A DNA stretch of 9,807 nucleotides from an uncultured Erysipelotrichaceae bacterium (GCA_937893115.1 CALBGK010000011.1:1-9807), one strand, 5' to 3'. Shown: positions 1-5,989, counted from the stretch's first letter. Made by a program: numbers and translations. Notes: generated by a model from the letters alone, not told the origin.

Positions 1-539
1 GATTCAGGATCTTCTAAACTGTGCATGAAAATATTGTAATTCCATTGCCAGTCTGTAGTAATCTGTGGTGTTACTGCTACACCTTCTTCGGCATATTTTA
101 TAGCTGTTTCAAACAGTTTTTCAAAAGGAAGAGAACCGAATCTATCATGTAAAGCTTTCCATCCAGCTGGTGCTCCAGGAACGTTTACTGCGTGATATCC
201 TAGTTGAGGCATCTTGGTAAAACCATCGCTTTTAACTTTTTCTATTGAAAGATTTTTAGCTGCTGGTCCCGAAGAGTTTAGACCATACATTTTATTATTC
301 ATCCATACAATAGCAAAATTGTCAGAACCCAAGTTATTCATGGTAGGTTCTACTACTGTGTTAGTAATCATGGTAGCAATGGCTGCATCGACTGCATTTC
401 CGCCCTTTTTAAGTATATCTAATCCAGCTTGTGAACCTAGTTGTGTTGAAGTTGCGACCATTCCATTGCGCGCATAAGAACAAGTCTTTTGCGAAGCATA
501 CGGGAAGCATTTGTGATCAAATTGTTCTAGAAAAGTCAT
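1..539 (-). CDS. gamma-glutamyltransferase-family enzyme, N-terminal part (runs off left edge)
   Basis: The first 179 codons of a gamma-glutamyltransferase (GGT)-family Ntn-hydrolase precursor. The family cleaves gamma-glutamyl bonds (glutathione and related amides) and transfers or hydrolyses the glutamyl group. Seen here: no signal peptide (the start is MTFLEQFDHK), then a family-typical stretch GMVATSTQLGSQAGLDILKK, GGNAVDAAIAT at about residues 46-56, NTVVEPTMNNLGSD, and VNVPGAPAGWKALHDRFGSL further on. This resembles the cytosolic YwrD-like branch rather than secreted GGTs. Where many relatives have an SGRAP-like segment carrying the substrate-binding Arg, this protein reads NSSGPAAK (about residues 88-95), so that Arg seems to be missing. 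The autoprocessing Thr and small subunit lie outside the window, so activity cannot be judged. The start at 539 is supported by AAAGGAGAA (minus strand, 545-553). The gene follows the permease by 12 bases, with its ribosome site overlapping the permease stop, so the two should be one transcript. Confidence 0.88.
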   Translation of the reverse strand, partial: MTFLEQFDHKCFPYASQKTCSYARNGMVATSTQLGSQAGLDILKKGGNAVDAAIATMITNTVVEPTMNNLGSDNFAIVWMNNKMYGLNSSGPAAKNLSIEKVKSDGFTKMPQLGYHAVNVPGAPAGWKALHDRFGSLPFEKLFETAIKYAEEGVAVTPQITTDWQWNYNIFMHSLEDPE

Positions 540-551
540 TATAATTCTCCT

Positions 552-1928
552 TTAAATTCCAATGATTTGATAAATATTAATAATTATTGTAGAAACGATA
601 ATTGCAGCCGTAGCCCATTTTATACTCTTTTTAGCTGTAATATCCCATACCGATATTCCCGAGGCTGAGCTTGCCATATTTGCTACGGCAGAGAAAGGAG
701 TTACCGCAAGAGAGATAGACCATCCAGCTAATACAATCATAGAGATGATTAGTGAGCTCATTCCTAGTAATTCTGGGCTTAAAATTCCTACAAGAGTGTA
801 GCCCATAGCTGCAGGATGGACGCCGATTACTGATGTGAGTACTGCAATAGCTATGATGAGTAAAGGAATGATAATCATTAATTCATTTCTGGAAGCTAGG
901 AATGAGAAAACATCAGATATCGCTTCAACCCTCTTTAACGCTTGCCCTACGAAACCACCAATTCCTACAATTGTCATAACATTCGGATTACGTAGCATTC
1001 CTGCTTTCCAATAATTAGTCATTCTAGTTTTGAAAACATCCATTTTTCCTTGAATGAGGCCAAAAATTATAGCGAATGGGAAAGATATTATACATATACC
1101 TGCAATGAGACTAAGAGGAGTGAATTCATCGACGCAGATAATTATTGCGCAAAGCAGAACGAATAAGGCCACTAGAGTAAAAATATCTTTCCAATTAACC
1201 AAAGCATTTATATTTTTCTCGATTTTAACGGCTCCTTCTTTTTTGCCATCAATACTGTTTATAAAGCTTGTTACTAAAATAATGATTATTGATAATATGC
1301 CACCATAAATAAGTATTGGAGTGTACTCAATTCCGAACGCTTCAATACATGCTGCAGCACCTTGCTGAGGGCCGCACATCATGCATAAGGCGTTGCCGAT
1401 AACAATACTCATAGTGAATATGCGATGACAATTATATCTTTTAGAAGTTTCGCTTAGTAGAGCATAAATTACTGGCAGAGCAGCCATTGCCATGTAAAAG
1501 CCTAAAAACATAGATGTAAAAGCTGAAAACAAGCAAAATATAGTTGGACTAGAAATATATCTTTCGCAAATGTTTTTGAGCTCCTCCTGATAAGGTTTAT
1601 AGAAGAAAGGCATTGATAGTATAGAGGCAAACCAGATTAAGGCAATTGTGCCTTGAGCATTACAGATAGCTGATTGCCATTCAGCAAAATCTACTCCGTA
1701 ATATAGCAGTAGAGCCGAGCCTAAAATTGCCAGTGCACCAATGACGATTCGATTAGTTTTATTTGCAGAAATAAATCCACAGATAAAAATAATAACGAGT
1801 AGAGCAGTGATGATAATCGCTATCATTGCACTGTTGATGAAGATGTTTGCTAAGTAGAGAACTACAAATGCAGTTGTGATGAGCCGGACGATTTGTTTAA
1901 ACCATTCGCTGTTTGCAATAGATTTCAT
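552..1928 (-). CDS. multi-spanning permease, ion-transporter-superfamily-like, substrate unknown
   Basis: A very hydrophobic protein of 458 or 459 residues with about ten or more membrane segments, for example at residues 15-32, 35-54, 60-79, 95-110, 128-158, 205-225, 250-267, 272-293, 350-370, 392-410 and 437-457 (numbered from the upstream ATG). The two-half layout and the loop motifs GPQQGAAA (187-194), GVHPAAMGYTL (370-380) and TPFSAVANMAS (411-421) recall the ion transporter superfamily that includes ArsB/NhaD, CitM and DctM-type carriers, but I cannot assign a named family with confidence. It sits directly upstream of the GGT-family gene and downstream of a PucR-type regulator, so a role in importing that enzyme's substrate, or exporting its product, is an inference from context. 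Two ATGs are in tandem (1931 and 1928). AAGGAGG lies only 3 bases from the first and 6 from the second, so I prefer 1928. Confidence 0.8.
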   Translation of the reverse strand: MKSIANSEWFKQIVRLITTAFVVLYLANIFINSAMIAIIITALLVIIFICGFISANKTNRIVIGALAILGSALLLYYGVDFAEWQSAICNAQGTIALIWFASILSMPFFYKPYQEELKNICERYISSPTIFCLFSAFTSMFLGFYMAMAALPVIYALLSETSKRYNCHRIFTMSIVIGNALCMMCGPQQGAAACIEAFGIEYTPILIYGGILSIIIILVTSFINSIDGKKEGAVKIEKNINALVNWKDIFTLVALFVLLCAIIICVDEFTPLSLIAGICIISFPFAIIFGLIQGKMDVFKTRMTNYWKAGMLRNPNVMTIVGIGGFVGQALKRVEAISDVFSFLASRNELMIIIPLLIIAIAVLTSVIGVHPAAMGYTLVGILSPELLGMSSLIISMIVLAGWSISLAVTPFSAVANMASSASGISVWDITAKKSIKWATAAIIVSTIIINIYQIIGI

Positions 1929-1949
1929 CATATTCCTCCTTGTATTATT

Positions 1950-1966
1950 ATTTCATCGGATGAAAT
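1950..1966. promoter_or_regulatory. 17-base palindrome in permease leader, candidate operator
   Basis: ATTTCATC-G-GATGAAAT is a perfect inverted repeat with 8-base arms around one central base. It lies about 20 bases upstream of the permease start and just past the AAGGAGG site. On the minus strand it overlaps a possible -10 (TGTAAT, 1965-1970) whose -35 is weak. A partial half-site, TTCATC, is nearby at 1973-1978. The position fits repressor or activator control of the permease-GGT operon; the PucR-type regulator encoded upstream is the obvious candidate, but no binding is shown. Confidence 0.45.
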
Positions 1967-1990
1967 TACACCTTCATCTTAGAGGAAATT

Positions 1991-2054
1991 AAAAAAACAG
2001 ATTGCAAGTAATTAACAAAAATAAAGACTTTTTGTTAAGTTTTTAACAATCTGT
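1991..2054 (-). terminator. inverted repeat with T-tract after the regulator gene
   Basis: On the minus strand, ACAGATTG (2054-2047) pairs with CAATCTGT (2004-1997), and inside it TTAACAAAAA (2038-2029) pairs with TTTTTGTTAA (2021-2012) around a 7-base loop. The arms are separated by unpaired 7-8 base segments. The outer stem is followed at once by a run of seven T (1997-1991), the arrangement of a Rho-independent terminator for leftward transcription. It starts about 35 bases after the regulator stop and ends some 60 bases before the permease start. The stem is AT-rich, so it may be weak, leaky or act as an attenuator for the permease operon. Confidence 0.55.
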
Positions 2055-2072
2055 ATTGATGAATAAATGAGC

Positions 2073-2082
2073 TTGTGCACAA
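2073..2082. repeat. TTGTGCACAA palindrome, copy near regulator 3' end
   Basis: A perfect 10-base palindrome just after the regulator stop. Nine of its bases (TTGTGCACA) recur at 3907-3915 in the promoter region between the regulator and rpsF, so the two copies flank the regulator gene. Could be a binding site pair or coincidence. Confidence 0.3.
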
Positions 2083-2088
2083 TATGTA

Positions 2089-3294
2089 TTACTTGAGAAA
2101 CTTTATACCAGATAAAGCGATGAATAATGAAAGCCGTTGATGAGGATCTTCTAAGTTTTTGTTGGTTAGTTCTTCTATTCTGCTCAACCTAGAGTATAGC
2201 GTGGCACGAGAAATATTAAGGACGTCAGCTGTCTTTTTCTTCTCACCGTTTGAAAGGAAAAACTGGAATAAGGTATCTAGTAGTTCTTTATTTTCATTAT
2301 TAAGTAAGTCTTTTAATGTATCTTCGACATATCTTCCTAAATGTTTTTGTTTAATCATATCTTCTATGACCATTCTTTCGTTGAGTAAATCATAGAATAT
2401 TATCTTTTCATTCTTTGAACATCGCAAAGCTAACAATTCTGTTGCTGTTTGGTCACTCTTATATATCTCTTCGATATTATCTACCACTTTGCCTATGGCA
2501 GCGTGAGTATTCTTTCCGGCTAAAAAAGAAGAATTATGATTTAATTCAAAAGCGATATCTTCGAATATAATCTTAGTGTTTCTTATTGTGTCAGGAATTA
2601 GAAAAACGTATGTTAATATATTATCTTCGACGCTTGGAAAAGAATGAAAGCCCTTTTTAAAGAAGGCTCTGAACAACAACATACCCGTCTGTAGATGCAA
2701 ATCATTCAATAGGCGATAATCAATTTCGTAGCTTTTTCGATAGCTATAAGAAGAATAGCCTCCTTCTGGCAGCTTAGCTTTAGCAACAAAGTATCCTATA
2801 AATTTATCCTTAGGATAATTATCTTTAATTTTAGCTTCAATATATCTTTGGGGTATTGAACCCTCATACCATTGCTTAATCCAGCTAGTATTATTTGAAT
2901 GCTGTATTTGAAGTCTTTTTATAAAAGCAGAAATTACTTTAGTTCTCAAAAAGGATGTTAATTTGATGAGTAGAATTTTATCGAAGTAAGAAATGTTATC
3001 TCCAAATAGAATGATATAAGAATATCTTTCATTTAATACTTTTATTGTAGTAATAGAACAATTGGAAAAATCGATGACATCATTCTCCTTTGAATTATCT
3101 AGCGTTCCTAATCGCTCTTCGTTTAGATATTCATTCAAATTCATAGTGTTATTGGTGGATATAGGCGTAGATAATACATGCCAATAACAGACATCACGCA
3201 TTGTGAATTCTTTTAGTATCTCTAAGTAATGAATCATTAGATGATCTGAACCCTTTGACAGACTAGGTATACCATTTTCATCCTCTTCATTCAT
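2089..3294 (-). CDS. PucR/CdaR-type regulator, central and C-terminal HTH part (second half of split gene)
   Basis: 401 codons ending in a typical PucR C-terminal helix-turn-helix domain (about residues 337-398): KKTADVLNISRATLYSRLSR followed by IEELTNKNLEDPHQRLSLFI. In this family the HTH is placed at the C terminus and senses small metabolites through upstream domains; known members control purine, sugar-acid or amino-acid catabolism. Residues 1-330 are poorly conserved and correspond to the usual central linker/GGDEF-like region, which I cannot define in detail. The ATG at 3294 overlaps the stop of the preceding ORF as ATGA and has no Shine-Dalgarno sequence in front of it, so it would be made only by re-initiation or by frameshifting from the ORF upstream. 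Read 15 bases further upstream in the same frame, it continues without a stop into the A8 run inside the N-terminal ORF. Together the halves make a normal-length PucR protein (about 559 aa). It may be a broken gene, a sequencing error, or a genuinely frameshifted one. Confidence 0.8.
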   Translation of the reverse strand: MNEEDENGIPSLSKGSDHLMIHYLEILKEFTMRDVCYWHVLSTPISTNNTMNLNEYLNEERLGTLDNSKENDVIDFSNCSITTIKVLNERYSYIILFGDNISYFDKILLIKLTSFLRTKVISAFIKRLQIQHSNNTSWIKQWYEGSIPQRYIEAKIKDNYPKDKFIGYFVAKAKLPEGGYSSYSYRKSYEIDYRLLNDLHLQTGMLLFRAFFKKGFHSFPSVEDNILTYVFLIPDTIRNTKIIFEDIAFELNHNSSFLAGKNTHAAIGKVVDNIEEIYKSDQTATELLALRCSKNEKIIFYDLLNERMVIEDMIKQKHLGRYVEDTLKDLLNNENKELLDTLFQFFLSNGEKKKTADVLNISRATLYSRLSRIEELTNKNLEDPHQRLSLFIALSGIKFLK

Positions 3295-3767
3295 GACGAT
3301 AGGGACATTTTTTTTGTTTCTAACAATGCTTGATAGAAGTCATCAACCTTTTTACTTTCACTTTCGTTTCCTTGAATTTCTAGTATTTTACGATTGATAT
3401 CAGGGATTAAGATTCCTATAGATACCAGTTCATTCATGATAATAATTGGGAAGTGGTTTTCAATACATAAATCAACGCTTCTTCTCTGCAATTCATAGCC
3501 AGTAGAGGAGGCGTCTATGCATAAACCAGAGCAATTAGAAAGAATTAATTGTTGGATAAAATGATATTCATCTTGTCGTGTCAGAATGGAAGAGGACAAG
3601 AAGAAGAATTCATTTCCTAATAAGTGAAATGATTTTTTATCTAATGAAGTCAATCTATAGCACCAACGTATAGGTCTATTTAAAGACTTTTCATCAGCGT
3701 ACAGCATGTAGTTATGGTTAAAACAATCAATTTGTAAAAGGTCGCGAACGTAATAAAGTGAAATCAT
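3291..3767 (-). CDS. PucR-type regulator, N-terminal PucR domain (first half of split gene)
   Basis: 158 codons that match the N-terminal PucR (ligand-sensing) domain: it opens with YYVRDLLQ, followed by LNRPIRWCYRLTSL, then a LLGNEFFFLSSS segment (about residues 49-60) in place of the usual L-x-GNELLLTTG, and LCIENHFPIIIMN near residues 100-112. There is no DNA-binding region in this ORF. It stops at TGA (3291-3293), overlapping the next ORF by four bases. Near its end the mRNA carries eight consecutive A (3315-3308) read as AC-A AAA AAA ATG, so slipping back one base gives AAT GTC CCT and joins the downstream frame. The start at 3767 has a good GAGGAG ribosome site (3777-3772). If made alone, the product would be a free sensor domain of unknown use. 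Confidence 0.75.
   Translation of the reverse strand: MISLYYVRDLLQIDCFNHNYMLYADEKSLNRPIRWCYRLTSLDKKSFHLLGNEFFFLSSSILTRQDEYHFIQQLILSNCSGLCIDASSTGYELQRRSVDLCIENHFPIIIMNELVSIGILIPDINRKILEIQGNESESKKVDDFYQALLETKKMSLSS
3309..3315 (-). other. in-frame A AAA AAA slippery heptamer at the pucR split
   Basis: The zero-frame codons are ACA AAA AAA ATG, so the heptamer A_AAA_AAA is in the exact X_XXY_YYZ phase required for -1 ribosomal slippage. A -1 shift, or one extra A in the transcript or the DNA, continues as Lys-Lys-Asn-Val-Pro-Ile-Val-Met-Asn-Glu into the second ORF. The run is eight A in total (3308-3315). I see no convincing downstream stem or upstream Shine-Dalgarno stimulator. Confidence 0.6.
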
Positions 3768-3805
3768 TTAGCTCCTCATATATACGATTTATGAAAATGA
3801 TAGAA

Positions 3806-3822
3806 ATCAAGAACTTCTTGAT
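3806..3822. promoter_or_regulatory. 17-base palindrome in regulator leader, candidate operator
   Basis: ATCAAGAA-C-TTCTTGAT is a perfect inverted repeat with 8-base arms and a single central base, 39 bases upstream of the regulator start. Its geometry (8-1-8) matches the palindrome in front of the permease, though the sequence differs. It lies between a possible -10 and the ribosome site, where autoregulation or a short mRNA hairpin would fit. Confidence 0.4.
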
Positions 3823-3848
3823 ATGAAATAAGTAATAATACTATTAAT

Positions 3849-3877
3849 ATATTACAATGTTAGCGAAAATATTGCAA
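3849..3877 (-). promoter_or_regulatory. possible promoter of the PucR-type regulator
   Basis: On the minus strand TTGCAA (3877-3872) is followed after 17 bases by TAATAT (3854-3849), a moderate match to a vegetative promoter. It is about 80 bases upstream of the regulator start. The region is so AT-rich that chance matches are likely. Confidence 0.35.
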
Positions 3878-3906
3878 AGCATAAAAATGTCTATTAAATC
3901 AATTAA

Positions 3907-3936
3907 TTGTGCACATTTAAATATTTTTGGTATAAT
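3907..3936 (+). promoter_or_regulatory. rpsF operon promoter, extended -10
   Basis: TATAAT at 3931-3936 is a perfect -10 and is preceded by TGG, giving the extended TGnTATAAT form. The -35 is TTGTGC (3907-3912, 18-base spacer), matching only in TTG. The -35 lies inside the palindrome TGTGCACA (3908-3915), so a factor bound there would cover the promoter. Transcription would begin about 58 bases before rpsF. Confidence 0.75.
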
Positions 3937-3944
3937 ACTAAAGC

Positions 3945-3980
3945 GAATAGATTACTATTCCTTGTCTTAAATAAGACCAA
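3945..3980 (+). promoter_or_regulatory. rpsF leader hairpins, possible S6:S18 autoregulatory leader
   Basis: Two small hairpins fill the leader: GAATAG-ATTA-CTATTC (3945-3960) and TTGTCTT-AAAT-AAGACCAA (3962-3980, with C3978 bulged). In many bacteria the rpsF leader contains a structure with a bulge, bound by the S6:S18 complex to feed back on its own operon, and both proteins are encoded just downstream here. I do not see the classical CCG bulge, so assignment to that leader family is only suggestive. Confidence 0.35.
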
Positions 3981-4000
3981 TTGACCAAAAGGAGGAAAAA

Positions 4001-4294
4001 ATGAAACAATACGAAACAATGTACATCGTTAAGTCTTCATTAGATGATGCAAGTCGTGCAGCACTAATCAATGACATGCACGCAATTATCACTAATCATG
4101 GTGGTAGCATCGATAATGTTGATGAATGGGGTATGCGTGATTTTGCTTACCGCATCGACGATATGACAAAAGGTTATTACGTAGTAGTAACATTCACTGT
4201 TAGTGTTGAAGGATTAAATGAATTCACTCGTTTAATGGGTATCAATTCTAACATCGTGCGTTTAATGACCATTTGTACTGATGAAAAGAAATAA
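4001..4294 (+). CDS. rpsF: 30S ribosomal protein S6
   Basis: Small-subunit protein S6, which pairs with S18 on the platform of the 30S subunit. 97 residues, the usual size. It opens with MKQYETMYIVKSSLDD, carries the NVDEWGMRDFAYRIDDMTKG segment (residues 39-58) and YYVVVTFTV, and ends RLMTICTDEKK. There is no long acidic C-terminal tail. The start has an excellent GGAGG at 3991-3995, 5 bases before ATG. First gene of the S6-SSB-S18 unit; the stop is 2 bases from the ssb start. Confidence 0.98.
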   Translation: MKQYETMYIVKSSLDDASRAALINDMHAIITNHGGSIDNVDEWGMRDFAYRIDDMTKGYYVVVTFTVSVEGLNEFTRLMGINSNIVRLMTICTDEKK

Positions 4295-4296
4295 TT

Positions 4297-4758
4297 ATGA
4301 TTAACAAAGTAATTTTAGTTGGAAGACTTACAAAAGATTTAGAGCTTAGAAAAACAGCATCTAATAATTCTGTTGTATCTTTCACGGTGGCTTGTAATCG
4401 CCGCTTTGGTGGTACACAATCCAATCAACCAAGTGCCGATTTTATCAATTGTGTAGCTTGGAATCAAACGGCTGACTTTTTAGCTAAATACGCTAGTAAG
4501 GGGAGCTTAGTCGGTGTTGAGGGAAGAATTACTACTCGCAATTATGAAGGACAAAATGGACGAGTATATGTAACAGAAGTAACTTGTGAAAATGTTCAAC
4601 TCTTAGGTTCTAGAAGTGAATCAAGAAGCGAAAGTACACAAGCTAATCAAACCTTTACACCTATGGCTGAAAGTTCATTCAATAATGATTCATTCGAGGA
4701 TGACTTCGCCAATACGCCATCACTTGATATCTCTAGTGATGACTTACCATTTTATTAA
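4297..4758 (+). CDS. ssb: single-stranded DNA-binding protein
   Basis: Binds and protects single-stranded DNA in replication, recombination and repair, and recruits partner enzymes through its acidic C-terminal tip. 153 residues: an OB-fold at about 1-107 ([20 protein letters not shown], then [40 protein letters not shown] and [12 protein letters not shown]), followed by a Ser/Asn/Gln-rich disordered linker (108-147). The tip reads SSDDLPFY. Most bacterial SSBs end in ...DDIPF or DDLPF with Phe last; here a codon TAT follows TTT before tandem stops TAA TAG, adding a terminal Tyr. Only 2 bases separate it from rpsF and no clear ribosome site is present, so translation is probably coupled to rpsF. 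It lies between the two partner ribosomal genes as in Bacillus. Confidence 0.97.
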   Translation: MINKVILVGRLTKDLELRKTASNNSVVSFTVACNRRFGGTQSNQPSADFINCVAWNQTADFLAKYASKGSLVGVEGRITTRNYEGQNGRVYVTEVTCENVQLLGSRSESRSESTQANQTFTPMAESSFNNDSFEDDFANTPSLDISSDDLPFY

Positions 4759-4775
4759 TAGAAAGGAAAAAGATT

Positions 4776-5006
4776 ATGGCTTTCAGAAAACAGAGAGTTG
4801 GTATTAAGAAAGTTTGTTATTTTACTAAAAATAAAATTACCTATATCGATTACAAGGATGTTGAACTATTAAAGAAATTCATTTCTGCTAATGGAAAAAT
4901 CACTCCTAGACGCGTTACAGGTACAAGTGCTAAATATCAAAGGATGTTGGCAACTGCTATTAAAAGAGCACGCCAGATGGCATTATTACCTTACATTCAA
5001 GACTAA
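4776..5006 (+). CDS. rpsR: 30S ribosomal protein S18
   Basis: Small-subunit protein S18, partner of S6 on the 30S platform. 76 residues with the family signature: [50 protein letters not shown] (40-56) and the basic end [20 protein letters not shown]. It has a single Cys (residue 14) and no CXXC pair, so no zinc site is expected. The ribosome site GAAAGGA is at 4761-4767, and ssb ends 17 bases before. A GC-rich hairpin begins 5 bases after the stop. Confidence 0.98.
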   Translation: MAFRKQRVGIKKVCYFTKNKITYIDYKDVELLKKFISANGKITPRRVTGTSAKYQRMLATAIKRARQMALLPYIQD

Positions 5007-5011
5007 TTATT

Positions 5012-5035
5012 AGCCTCCATCGTTTGATGGAGGCT
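5012..5035 (+). terminator. hairpin after rpsR, possible leaky terminator or processing site
   Basis: AGCCTCCATC-GTTT-GATGGAGGCT is a perfect 10-base-pair stem with a 4-base loop and is the strongest hairpin in the window. It is followed by TTAATGCTTATT rather than a clean T-run, so it may terminate only partly, or mark an RNA processing or stability boundary between the abundant S6-SSB-S18 message and the less-needed yybS-gdpP-rplI-dnaB part. yybS starts 24 bases further on and I see no promoter between. Confidence 0.55.
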
Positions 5036-5059
5036 TAATGCTTATTAAGGACAGGACTT

Positions 5060-5989
5060 ATGAAAAATACGAAGAAACTGACAATGGGAGCGATGTTATT
5101 AGCGATAGTTGGTGCCGTCATGGTCATAGATCGTTTATTAGCGTTCGCTTTTGATGAATTGATTTTTTTATTGATTGCTGAAGTGGTAATCATCTATGCT
5201 ACGATGTATAGCCTTAAAGATGCTCTGATTCTCTCTTTTGGGGCCGCGGTTATCACCATACTTTTAGGTAATATCTATTCATGGGTATACTTACCTTTAG
5301 GACTAATAGCTGGCTTTACTTATGCTTATGGCATCAAGAAAGAATTAGATAGAAGTCGTCTGCTACTTATGGTCATGGCTGTTATGGTCATAGGTGAAAT
5401 CATCATAACGATGTTAGTGATGCCGCTATTTGGCTTAAACGTCTATGAAGAGATAGTCATGATGAGAAACTCAGTGGCAGAAGTATTTGAAAGCGCAGGA
5501 GTTTTAGGATTATTTGAAGATATTTTAAATAATATTATGGTAGTTGCATATGTTCTATCTTTGATTATTATTGGAGTTACTGAAGCTGCCTTAATTCATC
5601 TATTATCAATTTATCTCTTAAAACGTTTAAAGATTAAAGATATCAAGATCGTTCATCTGTATTCATTAAAGATATCGGTGCCTTTTACCTATATATGTAT
5701 GCTTATGACATTCTTATTTTTTGTTGCACCACAGTTTAAAACCCACGCCTTTATCGAATATACGATGATAACCTTAGCTCTAATTGGGGCTGCATGCCTA
5801 GTAGTAGTTGGCTACATCTTTTTTATCGTTTATGGTAGTATTGTTTTAGGAAAAAATATCACTTTATATTTGATATTATTTATCATATTGCTATTTCCAT
5901 ATTCATTATTCATCTTACTTATCGCTGGATTTTTATATGGAAGTGGACCACTTAAGAATTATATCGAAAGGAAACGCAAAGGCGCATGA
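5060..5989 (+). CDS. yybS: DUF2232 integral membrane protein (YybS family)
   Basis: 309 residues with about eight membrane segments, including residues 10-30, 33-50, 55-75, 102-122, 160-185, 208-225, 234-263 and 270-292, and a basic tail (NYIERKRKGA). The DUF2232/YybS family has no settled biochemical role. The call rests on the hydrophobic pattern and on its invariable place: in Bacillus subtilis yybS lies between rpsR and gdpP (yybT), as here. Its stop overlaps the gdpP start as ATGA, indicating coupled translation. A ribosome-site-like AAGGACAGGA lies at 5047-5056. A link to GdpP or c-di-AMP is plausible from context but unproven. Confidence 0.9.
   Translation: MKNTKKLTMGAMLLAIVGAVMVIDRLLAFAFDELIFLLIAEVVIIYATMYSLKDALILSFGAAVITILLGNIYSWVYLPLGLIAGFTYAYGIKKELDRSRLLLMVMAVMVIGEIIITMLVMPLFGLNVYEEIVMMRNSVAEVFESAGVLGLFEDILNNIMVVAYVLSLIIIGVTEAALIHLLSIYLLKRLKIKDIKIVHLYSLKISVPFTYICMLMTFLFFVAPQFKTHAFIEYTMITLALIGAACLVVVGYIFFIVYGSIVLGKNITLYLILFIILLFPYSLFILLIAGFLYGSGPLKNYIERKRKGA

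Noticed and set aside
214..477. Plus-strand open frame of 87 codons
   Set aside because: It is antisense to the GGT-family gene, has no ribosome site and no recognisable protein features; the minus strand gives clear GGT motifs.
1054..1308. Plus-strand open frame of 84 codons inside the permease gene
   Set aside because: A mirror of hydrophobic coding sequence with no ribosome site; the permease frame is the plausible one.
4616..4807. Plus-strand frame of 63 codons overlapping the ends of ssb and start of rpsR
   Set aside because: It is out of frame with two firmly identified genes and shows no family motif.
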